Shown here piece after piece: positions 8,049-16,415 of a stretch of DNA of 52,542 nt. Source of the DNA: Bacillota bacterium (GTDB taxonomy: Bacteria; Bacillota; Clostridia; Christensenellales; UMGS416); assembly GCA_023409755.1 (NCBI GenBank), contig JAEYRA010000155.1:1-52542 (forward strand), written 5' to 3'. A program made the position numbers and the translations under genes. Position 1 is the first letter of the stretch. Every line of letters begins with the position of its first letter. The notes beneath the pieces were generated by a model that had not been told where the DNA came from, ran no database searches, and was given only the letters and a program-made list of their open reading frames with translations.

Positions 8049-8172
8049 GCGCAAACGCAAAAAGAACACGCGCAGACCGATGGCTCGCGTTGTTTCCTTC
8101 CGAATCAGCTCATGGCTTTTCCGTCAGTCCGGGTTGTTGGCAGGCCGGCAAAGGCATCCCTCGGCCAGCTGC
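8049..8172 (-). ncRNA. Unassigned structured leader of the hyd operon (riboswitch or attenuator candidate)
   Basis: About 125 nt of transcribed leader precede the terminator at 8017-8048. GGCCG can pair with CGGCC near the 5' end. A GGAAGG (about 8101-8096) is complementary to the CCTTCC that forms the 5' arm of the terminator, giving a possible antiterminator. ACGCG and CGCGT lie between them. No T-box, cobalamin, SAM, FMN, TPP or c-di-GMP signature was recognised. The arrangement suggests ligand- or protein-controlled termination of the maturation operon. Confidence 0.5.
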
Positions 8173-8178
8173 ACAATG

Positions 8179-8219
8179 ATTGTATGCGAGCCAAAACAGA
8201 TTGTCAAGGTTTTGACAAT
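8179..8219 (-). promoter_or_regulatory. Consensus promoter of the hyd operon with Rex-like operator
   Basis: Leftward TTGACA (8207-8202), a 17-bp spacer and TACAAT (8184-8179) form a near-perfect sigma-70 promoter. The -35 element is one arm of a perfect palindrome, ATTGTCAA-N4-TTGACAAT (8200-8219). Its TTGTNAA-N4-TTNACAA layout is that of operators for the NADH-sensing repressor Rex in clostridia. Binding would block RNA polymerase, tying hydrogenase maturation to NADH/NAD+ ratio. Rex itself is not encoded here. Confidence 0.7.
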
Positions 8220-8225
8220 ATTGCT

Positions 8226-9974
8226 TTACTGGTCAAAATCCGCCTGCCCGGCGAACTGGCTTTCATAGAGCCGGGCATATTGGCCTTTGGAGTGCAGCAG
8301 CTCGTCGTGGTTGCCGCTCTCCACCACCCGGCCACCCTCCATCACGAGGATCAGGTCGGCGTTGCGCACGGTGGACAGCCGGTGCGCGATGACGAAACTG
8401 GTGCGCCCCTGGGTCAGCCGGTCGAAGGCCTTCTGCACCCGCTGCTCGGTAAAGGGGTCGATGGAGCTGGTCGCTTCATCGAGGATGAGCATGGACGGGT
8501 TGGCCAGCATGACCCGCGCGATGGCCAGAAGCTGCATTTGCCCCTGGGAGAGGGTGCCGCCCTCACCCTGGATCACGGTGTCATAGCCATGCTCCAACCG
8601 GCGGATGAAGCCATGGGCCCCCGCCTGCCGGGCGGCTTCCATCACTTCATCCATCGTGGCGTCGGGCCGGGCGTAAGCGATGTTGTCGCGGATGGTGCCG
8701 TCGAAGAGCCAGGTGTCCTGCAGCACCATGCCAAACTGGCGGCGCAGGCTCTCCCGCGTCAGGTGACGGATGTCCACCCCGTCCACGAAGATAGCGCCCT
8801 CGTCCACGTCGTAGAATCGCATCAGCAGGTTAACGAGTGTCGTCTTGCCCGCACCCGTCCGCCCCACGATGGCGACCTTGCACCCGGGGTGGATGTCAAG
8901 GTTCAGGCACTGGATGAGGGGCCGTGCGGGGTCATAGGCGAAGGCCACATCCCAGAAGCGCACATGACCGGTGCAGCACCCCAGCTCGATGGCCCCCTCC
9001 GCCTCGGGCGGCTCGGGCTCTTCATCCATCAGGCGGAAGAGCCGCTGGGCCGATGCCCCGGCGGCCTGCATCTGGCTGAGGATGCCGGTGATGTCGCTGA
9101 AGGGCTTGCCGAAGAGCACGGAGTAGATGACGAAGGCGGAGATCTCGCCCACCGTCACATGGCCGCGGATGGCCCACAGGCCGCCGATGAGACCGATGGC
9201 CGCGTAGGCGATGTTGTTGACAATGCGGGTGGATGGGTTGGCCAGGGAGGAGATGAACTGCGCCTTGACGCCGGTGCGGTAAAGGTCGGCGTTGATGCCG
9301 GCAAACCGCTCGGCAGCCTTCCCCTCGTAACCAAAGGCCTTAACGACCCGCTGCCCCTCAATCATCTCCTGCGCCAGGCCGTTGAGCTTACCCAGGTGGC
9401 CTGCCTGCTCGCGGAAGGCCTGCTGGGAGCCTTTGGTGACAAAACGCGCCACATAGTACGCCGCCGGGGCCGAGAGCACCACCACCAGCGTCATGTTGCC
9501 GTTGACGGCCAGCATGAATCCCACCGCGCCCAGCACCGTCAACACCCCCTGCAGCAGCGCCACCAGGCTTTGCAGCAACCCATCGGTCACCACGTCCACG
9601 TCGTTGACAAAGCGGCTGACGGTGTCTCCCCGGGCGGTGCGGTCAAAGAACTTCAATGGGAGGATCGTCAGCCGCTCAAAGAGCTGCTGACGCAGGCGGG
9701 CCGTGGTGCGGTAGGCCACGCGGTTGGTGAGCAGCGACAGCACCCAAGTAAACAAGCTGTTGGCCAGGTACAGCCCCACCAGCAGCGCCAGCGTACGCCC
9801 CAGCAGGGCAACGTCCACCTGCCCGGCCTGGGCCAAGCCATCCACAGCCCGGCCCACCACAGCCGGGGCCACCAATGCGGCCGCCACGGCAATGACAGCA
9901 CTGAACAGCGAACCCGCCAACAGGGCCTTCGATTCACCCAGATAGCGCAACAGACGTGCAAATGTACTCTTCAT
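8226..9974 (-). CDS. ABC exporter half-transporter, subunit with canonical Walker B
   Basis: A 582-residue fused membrane/ATPase protein. Six membrane helices lie in about 1-310, and the nucleotide-binding domain has Walker A GRTGAGKTT near 370, Walker B LILDEATSS and the H-loop IAHRLST. Its ABC signature reads LSQGQ instead of LSGGQ. The partner gene upstream has a normal signature but a Walker B ending in Asp, so the two should form a heterodimer with one degenerate ATP site, as in BmrCD or TM287/288. The substrate is unknown; drugs or lipids are likely. The start overlaps the partner stop by ATGA. Confidence 0.9.
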   Translation of the reverse strand: MKSTFARLLRYLGESKALLAGSLFSAVIAVAAALVAPAVVGRAVDGLAQAGQVDVALLGRTLALLVGLYLANSLFTWVLSLLTNRVAYRTTARLRQQLFERLTILPLKFFDRTARGDTVSRFVNDVDVVTDGLLQSLVALLQGVLTVLGAVGFMLAVNGNMTLVVVLSAPAAYYVARFVTKGSQQAFREQAGHLGKLNGLAQEMIEGQRVVKAFGYEGKAAERFAGINADLYRTGVKAQFISSLANPSTRIVNNIAYAAIGLIGGLWAIRGHVTVGEISAFVIYSVLFGKPFSDITGILSQMQAAGASAQRLFRLMDEEPEPPEAEGAIELGCCTGHVRFWDVAFAYDPARPLIQCLNLDIHPGCKVAIVGRTGAGKTTLVNLLMRFYDVDEGAIFVDGVDIRHLTRESLRRQFGMVLQDTWLFDGTIRDNIAYARPDATMDEVMEAARQAGAHGFIRRLEHGYDTVIQGEGGTLSQGQMQLLAIARVMLANPSMLILDEATSSIDPFTEQRVQKAFDRLTQGRTSFVIAHRLSTVRNADLILVMEGGRVVESGNHDELLHSKGQYARLYESQFAGQADFDQ

Positions 9975-11707
9975 GCCCGCGCCTCCTCTCCCACCTGCTG
10001 GGAGGCGCAGATCTCCCGATAGGCCTCGCAGGTGCGCAGAAGTTCATCATGGGTGCCCACACCGGCCAGCTTACCATCCTCCAGCACGAGGATGCGATCG
10101 GCCCCCCGCACCACCGACACCCGCTGGGAGAGGAGCAGCACCGTCCGTGTCCCCTCCATCCGGCGGATGGCCGTGCGCAGCCGTGCGTCGGTCAGGTAGT
10201 CGAGCGCGCTGGATGCGTCATCCAGAATGAGGATCTCCGCCTGGGCGGCCAGGGCCCGAGCAATCGTCAACCGCTGCCGCTGCCCGCCGGAGAGGTTCAC
10301 CCCGCCCCGCTCCACCGGAGAATCGTACCCCTGGGGCAGCGTAGCGATGAACTCATCGGCCTGGGCGGTGGCGGCGGCCGTTCGCACGCCGTCGTCATCA
10401 GCCTCCCCCGCCCAGCGGATGTTCTCCGCCACCGTGCCGCCAAAGAGCGTGGCCTTCTGGAAGACAATGCCAATCTTGCGCCGCAGGGCATCGGCGGCAT
10501 ACTCCTCCACCGGCACACCATCCACCAGCAGCGTGCCGGATGTCACCGGGTAGAAGCGCGGGATGAGCTGGCCCAGCGTCGTTTTGCCCGCACCGGTGCC
10601 GCCGATGATGCCCACCGTCTCCCCACGGGCAATGGAGAACGATAGATTCTCAAGAGCCAGGTCGCCGCCGATGTGGTAGCCGAAGGACACATCCCGGAAC
10701 TCGATGGCCGGGGCATTGGTGATGGGCACAGACGGTGTGGCCGTGCCCGCAGCTTCGGTGGCCTCCACCGGCTCGTGCAGCACCTCGTTGACCCGTGCCG
10801 CCGAAGCCATGGACTTGGTGAGGAGGATGATGAGGTTGGAGAGCACCAACAGTGCCGCCAGAATCTGACTGGCGTAGTTGATGAACGCGATGATCTGCCC
10901 CTGGGAGAGGCCCCCCGCCTGCACCCGGCCGCCGCCCACCCACAGGATGAGCACGATGAGCCCATTGACGACCAGCGACGTGAGCGGGTTGAAGAGCGCC
11001 GACACCGTGCCGATGGCAAAGCCGTTGCCCATGAGCTCCCCATTGACGGCGGCAAAGCGCTCCTTTTCCTGGGTGTTCTTGGTGAAGGCGCGGATGACCC
11101 GCACACCGGCCAAGTGCTCTCGAAGCACGTTGGACAGGCGATCGAGCCGCCCCTGGTAGGCGCGGTAGAGCGGTCCCGCGGCCTTTGTGATGAAGAAGAT
11201 GATGGCCGCCAGAAGCGGCGTGGCCGCCACCAGCAGAAGCGCCAGCCGTGCATCCAGCAGGAATGCCATGAGGATCGACCCCAGCAGGATGAACGGCGCG
11301 CGGGACACCAATCGGATCATCATCGCCACCCACACCTGCAGCTGGTTGACGTCGTTGGTCAGCCGTGTCGTCAGCGTGGGGGCGCCGTAGCGGTCCATCT
11401 GCGGGAAGGAGAAGGTCAGGATCTTGGCAAAAAGCGCATTGCGAAGGTCGGTGCCGAAGCCCTGGGATGCCTGGGCGGCGTAGCGCTGACACACCGCGGC
11501 GCAGCCAAAGCCCAGGCAGGCCAACCCCGCCATCACAAGGCCCATGCGCACGACATAGCCGCCATCGCCCCGCCCCACGCCATTGTTGATGATGAGCGCC
11601 AGGATGGTGGGCAGCAACAACTCGAAGATGACCTCCGAAAACTTGAACAACGGCCCCAGAATGCATTGTTTCTTATATTTCTTGAGGAAGACCGCCAGCT
11701 CCAGCAC
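9971..11707 (-). CDS. ABC exporter half-transporter, subunit with degenerate Walker B
   Basis: A 578-residue type IV ABC half-exporter: six membrane helices over about 15-300, Walker A GGTGAGKTT near 370, canonical signature LSGGQ and Walker B LILDDASSA, in which the catalytic Glu is replaced by Asp. This pairs with the LSQGQ signature of the downstream subunit to make the non-hydrolytic site of a heterodimer. The start is GTG 11707 with a GGGGG-rich upstream. A TATACT lies at 11739-11734 as a possible -10. A LysR regulator is divergent 155 bp away and may control the pair. Confidence 0.9.
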   Translation of the reverse strand: MLELAVFLKKYKKQCILGPLFKFSEVIFELLLPTILALIINNGVGRGDGGYVVRMGLVMAGLACLGFGCAAVCQRYAAQASQGFGTDLRNALFAKILTFSFPQMDRYGAPTLTTRLTNDVNQLQVWVAMMIRLVSRAPFILLGSILMAFLLDARLALLLVAATPLLAAIIFFITKAAGPLYRAYQGRLDRLSNVLREHLAGVRVIRAFTKNTQEKERFAAVNGELMGNGFAIGTVSALFNPLTSLVVNGLIVLILWVGGGRVQAGGLSQGQIIAFINYASQILAALLVLSNLIILLTKSMASAARVNEVLHEPVEATEAAGTATPSVPITNAPAIEFRDVSFGYHIGGDLALENLSFSIARGETVGIIGGTGAGKTTLGQLIPRFYPVTSGTLLVDGVPVEEYAADALRRKIGIVFQKATLFGGTVAENIRWAGEADDDGVRTAAATAQADEFIATLPQGYDSPVERGGVNLSGGQRQRLTIARALAAQAEILILDDASSALDYLTDARLRTAIRRMEGTRTVLLLSQRVSVVRGADRILVLEDGKLAGVGTHDELLRTCEAYREICASQQVGEEARA

Positions 11708-11811
11708 GTGAAAACCCCCGTCGCAACAAACTGTGTCCAGTATAGCGCGGATTACACCATATGAATAATAGTTGTTTTATGGTTTACCCATTTAAAAAAG
11801 CTATAACGCCC

Positions 11812-11840
11812 TTGGCCTTTGGGCCCGGGCGCGGTATACT
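11812..11840 (+). promoter_or_regulatory. Promoter of the LysR gene
   Basis: TTGGCC (11812-11817), a 17-bp spacer and TATACT (11835-11840) precede the LysR start by 22 bp, giving a very short 5' leader. It faces the exporter start, leaving about 100 bp of shared control region typical of LysR divergons. Confidence 0.5.
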
Positions 11841-11862
11841 GCTGGCATTGAGGGGGATGAAC

Positions 11863-12741
11863 ATGGATCTGAAGCAACTGCGCTACTTCCTTGCCGTGGC
11901 GGAGGAAGGGCAGCTGACCGCCGCCGCCCAGAAGCTGCACATCACACAGCCGCCGCTGAGCTACCAACTGGCGGCGCTGGAGCGCGAGCTGGGCACGACG
12001 CTCTTAGAACGCGGCCCCCGGGGCGTGCGGCTGACCGAGGCGGGGGAACTGCTAAAGGCGCGAGCCAGCCAGATTTTGGATCTGGCATCCTCCGCCGTGC
12101 GGGAGCTGGAGAACTTTGACAAAGGGCTGCAGGGCACGCTGGCCATCGGCACGATCTCCTCCTCCGGCGGGGTGGTGCCCAACCGACACATGCTGGCCTT
12201 CACCCGTGAACACCCCAAAGTAAGGTTCGAGATTCACGAGGGCAACAGCTTTGAGGTCATCGACATGCTGGAGCGGGGCGTCATCGACCTGGGCGTGGTG
12301 CGCACGCCCTTCCAGTCCACGGGGCTGGAGTGCCGCTATGCCCCACCTGAGCCCATGATGGCGCTGGTACCCCCCGGCCACCGCTGCGGCGAGCAGGCTG
12401 ACAGCGTCAGTCTGGAGGAACTGCAGGGGCAGCCCCTCATCCTCTACCGCCGGTTTGAAGCACTGCTGCGGCAGGTGTTCGGCCAGCACGGCCTGACCCC
12501 CACGCTGTACTGCGTCAACGACGACGCCCGCACCACCATGGCCTGGGCCGGGGCGGGCTTTGGCGTCGGCATCGTCCCACAATCGGCGCTGCTGATGCCA
12601 GCCGACGACGGGCTGGTGCGCAAGGCCATCCGCTGTGAGGAACTGACGACCCGCCTGGCAGTCATCTGGGTGGGCCAGCGCTACCTCTCCCCGTTGGCGC
12701 GGGCTTTCGTGGAGCTTTTTGAGAGCACCATCCTGCAGTGA
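11863..12741 (+). CDS. LysR-family transcriptional regulator
   Basis: A 292-residue regulator. The N-terminal winged helix-turn-helix (MDLKQLRYFLAVAEEGQ, then ITQPPLSYQLAALE) is typical of LysR proteins of the CysB/CynR type, followed by a linker helix and a two-lobed substrate-binding domain (about 90-290) that senses a small effector. The ATG at 11863 is chosen because AGGGGG lies 6 bp ahead and MDLKQLRYF is the usual family start; ATG 11857 is two codons earlier. It is divergent from the heterodimeric ABC exporter, its probable target. The effector cannot be predicted. Confidence 0.9.
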   Translation: MDLKQLRYFLAVAEEGQLTAAAQKLHITQPPLSYQLAALERELGTTLLERGPRGVRLTEAGELLKARASQILDLASSAVRELENFDKGLQGTLAIGTISSSGGVVPNRHMLAFTREHPKVRFEIHEGNSFEVIDMLERGVIDLGVVRTPFQSTGLECRYAPPEPMMALVPPGHRCGEQADSVSLEELQGQPLILYRRFEALLRQVFGQHGLTPTLYCVNDDARTTMAWAGAGFGVGIVPQSALLMPADDGLVRKAIRCEELTTRLAVIWVGQRYLSPLARAFVELFESTILQ

Positions 12742-12748
12742 TGGCCGC

Positions 12749-12979
12749 TCAAGCCGAGGGCTCCGTGTCCTTCCCATGCCCCTGTCGCAGCAGGTGGCGC
12801 ACCGTCAGCGCCCCGTTGGCGATGGCACACAGGCAGAACACCCCCAAAAACACCCGCCCGGTCAGGCCGGTCAGGTATTCCATCATGGGGTTGTAGAGAT
12901 CCAGAATGAGGAGCACCACAAACGCCGCGCCCAACACGATGGCGGCATGCCCCACCGCCCCCCAGAGTTTCTCCACCAT
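12749..12979 (-). CDS. Small two-helix membrane protein of unknown function
   Basis: A 76-residue protein with two hydrophobic stretches (about 10-28 and 40-58) and a charged C-terminus. GGGGAGGAATG precedes the start. It begins 3 bp after the stop of the upstream phosphodiester glycosidase-like gene, so the two are probably one transcript. It converges on the LysR gene 8 bp away without an obvious terminator. The family is not recognised. Confidence 0.6.
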   Translation of the reverse strand: MVEKLWGAVGHAAIVLGAAFVVLLILDLYNPMMEYLTGLTGRVFLGVFCLCAIANGALTVRHLLRQGHGKDTEPSA

Positions 12980-12982
12980 CGT

Positions 12983-14011
12983 TCATTCCTCCCCAAAGAA
13001 AATGATGTCGCTGGAACGGCGGCCACCGCCGGAGGGCTGGTTGATGACCTGCCCTTGAAAGACCATGGCAGCGGTTGCGCCGCCATCCAGATTGTAGGCG
13101 CTCTGGCAGCCCAATGAGGCCATGAGCTGCGACAGCTCCGCCAGCGTCATCCCCACTGAGTAGCCGCTCTGCCGCCCGTCCACCGCCACCATGCAGTAGT
13201 GCCCCGGCTCATAATAACCGATGGCACAGCGCGGGTTGTGCCCGCGGATGGAGTCGGTGAAGGTCTCGATGGCCTCACCATCCTTCAGGAGTGCCGGGCC
13301 AAAGGACCAGGCCTGCCAGGCTTTGCGCCCCACAGCGTCCTCCAGGTCAAAGTCCTCCTTGGAGGTCGTCTCCATCACGCCATCGGAATAGAGCACGCAG
13401 ACATCCTCCAGCAGCGATTTGCGGTATAGTTCGCCGTTGCGGATGACGATGCCGTTGTTGCGCGCGCTGTAATAATCGCCAGTGACAGCCAGAATGGCGT
13501 TGTTGTCCTCGGCCACCTGCAGGGGCATCTGGGGGTTGCCTCGGCCATACTTGCCATTGGCGAAGGCCGTTCGGAATCCCTCAATCGTCCGTACCCACAC
13601 ATCGGCAACGTAGTAGGTGACATCGTTCTCTTTCACCTGCTGTACGGCCACCTTCAGGTCGTCGCTCTGGTAGCTGTACTGCGCCGACAGCCCCGTGTCC
13701 CCGGCGGGGAACGCGGCAGAGAAATCACCGGGCTCCGGCGCGGGAGTTGGGGTGGGCGCAGGGGTGGCCGTTGCCGTGGGGCTGGCGCTGGCGGCCGCCA
13801 ACGCCGAAGCTTCGGCAGAAGAGGTGGGCGTGGGTGCCGCCGTGGCAGAGGGGATATGCAAAGAGACGATGGTCTGCAACGCTTCGCCGCTCCCAAAGGG
13901 CAGCCATTGGTGAAACAGAAAAAACACAGCGAGTGCCGCGCACAGCAGTGCCAGGTCACGCACGACTAGGCGCAGCAGCGAAGGCCTCCTTTGTCCATGT
14001 TCGATTCGCAT
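12983..14011 (-). CDS. Exported phosphodiester glycosidase (NAGPA/DUF2233-like) family protein
   Basis: A 342-residue protein with one N-terminal membrane anchor or uncleaved signal (about 13-33), an Ala/Pro/Thr-rich linker (about 55-95, many PTP repeats) and a C-terminal domain with the family hallmark NLDGGATAAMVF near 310 followed by GGGRRSSD. Family members remove terminal sugars from phosphodiester linkages or act on exopolysaccharide, outside the membrane. The low-complexity linker suggests it spans the cell wall. The start has only a weak GGGG ribosome site. Substrate unknown. Confidence 0.8.
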   Translation of the reverse strand: MRIEHGQRRPSLLRLVVRDLALLCAALAVFFLFHQWLPFGSGEALQTIVSLHIPSATAAPTPTSSAEASALAAASASPTATATPAPTPTPAPEPGDFSAAFPAGDTGLSAQYSYQSDDLKVAVQQVKENDVTYYVADVWVRTIEGFRTAFANGKYGRGNPQMPLQVAEDNNAILAVTGDYYSARNNGIVIRNGELYRKSLLEDVCVLYSDGVMETTSKEDFDLEDAVGRKAWQAWSFGPALLKDGEAIETFTDSIRGHNPRCAIGYYEPGHYCMVAVDGRQSGYSVGMTLAELSQLMASLGCQSAYNLDGGATAAMVFQGQVINQPSGGGRRSSDIIFFGEE

Positions 14012-14263
14012 GCCGTATCCCCAACTGATAACAGGCCGCCGTGGTCATTCGGCTTATCGTTACCGAACCGCTGCTCCCTGTAGATTTTGTCGAAATTTCA
14101 CACTTCATTCTATCACCATCATTATCGAATGTAGCAAACCTTCATTCATGCTTTTTGTGATTTGCTCTGAAAGTGGCAAAAAAAGACAAAGAACCAAAAT
14201 CTTATGCTATGCTACGATGTGCGAAATGGTATGATGATGGAAGAGAGAACCAAGGAACACTCC
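14012..14263. other. Intergenic region without recognised feature
   Basis: The 250 bp between the divergent phosphodiester glycosidase-like and GtrA-fusion genes are AT-rich around 14090-14220. They must hold both promoters, but no confident -35/-10 pair, operator or RNA was found. Confidence 0.4.
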
Positions 14264-15256
14264 ATGCGCTCTATTATTCTGCTGACAACACACCGGCCCA
14301 ATGAGCGACTGCCCCAATTGGTGGCCGCCCTAGTGCCCCATGGGGTTGTGGTGGTGGTCAGCGTGGGCAGCGGCCCCGACCACCAGGGTGCACTGGCTGC
14401 CGCCGAGACCGCCGGTGCGGTCGCGCTGCCGCGCGGCCATGCCAGCCGTGCGGCGGCACTGCAGGCCGGCCTACGGTACGTGCTGGACGCCCACCCGGGC
14501 GCGGGGGTGGTGGTGGCCAAGCCCATCCACAATGCCCCGGACATCCTGGCGGTGGCGGCGGCGCTGGGGGCTGAACCGGACACGCTGGCCCTGGGTACAC
14601 GCAGCCCCACCCAGCTGCCGCCGGCCGAGCGGGTTGGCGGCGCACTGCTGCGGGTGCTGCTGCGCAGCATGGTGGGGTTGGAGCTGACCGACACCCAATC
14701 GACGCTGCGCGGCTACCCCGCCGCCCTGCTGGAGCGGCTGCTGGCGTTGGATGGCGCACAGCAGGATTTTGACCTGGCTGTGCTGCTGCAGTTGCCGGGC
14801 TGGGGTGTGCCCTACCGGGAGGTGACCATTGGGCCCAACGCGGGGATGGCCCGTTCCGACCACCACCGTCGGCTGTGGTGGAACGCTTTTTTGGTGCTGT
14901 CACGGCTCATGAAGTTCTTCGCCTCCTCCCTGGTGTGCACGGGGTTGGACTTCCTTCTCTATAGCCTGTTGCTGCCCCATGTGCATACCATGGCTTCCTA
15001 CCTTTTGGCCCGCGTGGTCACGGCGACGCTCAACTACCAGCTCAACCGCCGCGTCGTCTTCCGCGCCAAGGGTTCGGCCCGCAGCGCCATTGGGTATGTG
15101 CTGCTGGCCCTGGGGGTGATGGGAGTGGGCAGTGTGGGCGTGTCAGGCCTCACCCATCTGGGGCTGCATGGCATCACCGCCAAGATCCTGGTTGATGGCA
15201 TCCTGTTCTTCCTCAACTTCTACCTGCAAAAGACCGTGCTGTTCCGCAGGAAGTAG
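14264..15256 (+). CDS. Degenerate GT2-like domain fused to a GtrA membrane domain
   Basis: A 330-residue protein. Residues about 1-200 follow the dolichyl-phosphate-mannose-synthase (GT2) plan, including the late motif LTDTQSTLRGYP, but the catalytic acidic motifs are missing: the usual DDGS is replaced by VSVGSG and the DADGQH region reads VAKPIHNAPD. Residues about 215-330 are a four-helix GtrA domain (ASYLLARVVTATLNY, LNRRVVFR), a family that moves lipid-linked sugars across the membrane. The protein may have become a binding or flipping factor rather than an active transferase. ATG 14264 follows AAGGA at 7 bp; in-frame ATGs at 14231-14237 are alternatives. Confidence 0.7.
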   Translation: MRSIILLTTHRPNERLPQLVAALVPHGVVVVVSVGSGPDHQGALAAAETAGAVALPRGHASRAAALQAGLRYVLDAHPGAGVVVAKPIHNAPDILAVAAALGAEPDTLALGTRSPTQLPPAERVGGALLRVLLRSMVGLELTDTQSTLRGYPAALLERLLALDGAQQDFDLAVLLQLPGWGVPYREVTIGPNAGMARSDHHRRLWWNAFLVLSRLMKFFASSLVCTGLDFLLYSLLLPHVHTMASYLLARVVTATLNYQLNRRVVFRAKGSARSAIGYVLLALGVMGVGSVGVSGLTHLGLHGITAKILVDGILFFLNFYLQKTVLFRRK

Positions 15257-15351
15257 TGCCTTGCCCCCGTGTGAAGGCCTTACACCGTGCAACGGACACG
15301 GCCAACGGCGACGCCAACCCGCGCTCAACATGGCATCCGCAAGCGTGAGAG

Positions 15352-15380
15352 AAGCCCACTGGCTTCCTGCCAGTGGGCTT
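15352..15380. terminator. Bidirectional terminator hairpin between convergent genes
   Basis: AAGCCCACTGGC (15352-15363) is perfectly complementary to GCCAGTGGGCTT (15369-15380) around 5 nt. T-rich sequence follows on both strands. It separates the GtrA-fusion gene from the convergent aldo/keto reductase gene. Confidence 0.75.
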
Positions 15381-15429
15381 GCATTCTGTGGAGTTTTGGC
15401 CAGCAGCCACCGCCAAGGCAGACTTTGGC

Positions 15430-16347
15430 TTACGGCAACTGATTTCCGGCGGCGCGGTAAAGCTCATACCACTCCGGCCGGGTCAGCGTCACATCGGCGG
15501 CACGGCAGATGTCCTTGAGGCGCGCGGCGTTGGTGGTGCCCACGATGGGCTGCATGCCCGCCGGGTGGCGCAGCAGCCACGCGACGGCGATGGCTGTGTC
15601 CTTCACACCATACTTGGCGGCCAGTTCGTCAATCTTGGCATTGAGTTCGGGGAACTTGGGGTTGCCCAGGAACACGCCCTCAAAGAAGCCGAACTGGAAG
15701 GGTGACCAGGGCTGGATGGTGATGTCCTTCAGGCGGCAATACTCCAGCACGCCGCCGTCACGGTTGACGGACGGAGAAATCTCCATGTTCACGTTGAGGC
15801 CCGCGTCAATCATGCCGGTGTTGGTCAGGCTCAGCTGCAGCTGGTTGGCCACGATCTTCTGGTGCAGGAACTTGCTCAGAAGCTCCATCTGCAGGGGGTT
15901 CTGGTTGCTGACACCGAAGAAGCGCACCTTGCCGGCTGCCTGCAGGGCAGCGAAAGCTTCGGCGACCTCCTCGGGCTCCATCAGGGTGTCGGGCCGGTGC
16001 AGCAGAAGAACATCGAGGTAATCGGTTTTGAGACGCCTGAGGCTGCCGTCCACGGCCTCCAGTATGTGCTCCTTGGAGAAGTCAAAATACCCCTGACGGA
16101 TGCCGCACTTGCTCTGCAGCAGTACATCCTCGCGCTTCGCGCCCACCTGGGCAAAGGCCTCGGCGAAGATCTCCTCACTGCGGCCGCCGCCGTAGATGTC
16201 GGCGTGGTCGTAGAAGTCGATGCCCTCCTCCAGGGCGGTGGCCAGCAGCCGGGCAGCCTCGCCGGCCGAAAGGTTTGCCATGCGCATGCAACCAAGCGAG
16301 ATGGGCGAAGCGGATAGCGCGCCGCCGCCAATGGCGATCTTTCTCAT
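15430..16347 (-). CDS. Aldo/keto reductase, YdhF-like
   Basis: A 305-residue NADPH-dependent oxidoreductase with the TIM-barrel AKR fold. The catalytic Asp and Tyr are in DFYDHADIYGGGRSE near 45, Lys in LLQSKCG near 77 and His in LDVLLLHRPD near 112; the cofactor motif VGTTNAARL is near 275. Overall order matches E. coli YdhF. It probably reduces small aldehydes or ketones in the cytoplasm; the physiological substrate is unknown. The start is preceded by GGAGGGATGG. It stands alone, 68 bp from the CDF gene. Confidence 0.88.
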   Translation of the reverse strand: MRKIAIGGGALSASPISLGCMRMANLSAGEAARLLATALEEGIDFYDHADIYGGGRSEEIFAEAFAQVGAKREDVLLQSKCGIRQGYFDFSKEHILEAVDGSLRRLKTDYLDVLLLHRPDTLMEPEEVAEAFAALQAAGKVRFFGVSNQNPLQMELLSKFLHQKIVANQLQLSLTNTGMIDAGLNVNMEISPSVNRDGGVLEYCRLKDITIQPWSPFQFGFFEGVFLGNPKFPELNAKIDELAAKYGVKDTAIAVAWLLRHPAGMQPIVGTTNAARLKDICRAADVTLTRPEWYELYRAAGNQLP

Positions 16348-16415
16348 GGGTCCATCCCTCCTTTGTGTTCTTCTCCCATTGTAGCCTTGGGGAACCGCAG
16401 CGGCAAGGGGGTACG

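Noticed and set aside
8049..8172. The hyd leader as a known riboswitch (cobalamin, SAM, TPP, FMN, c-di-GMP, fluoride, T-box)
   Set aside because: The conserved strings of these classes as remembered are absent, so it was left unassigned.
7404..10022. An 872-codon plus-strand open frame across the aspartase, regulator and exporter genes
   Set aside because: It is antisense to several well-recognised genes and reads Ala/His/Arg/Gln-rich low-complexity sequence, the usual mirror of GC-rich codon bias.
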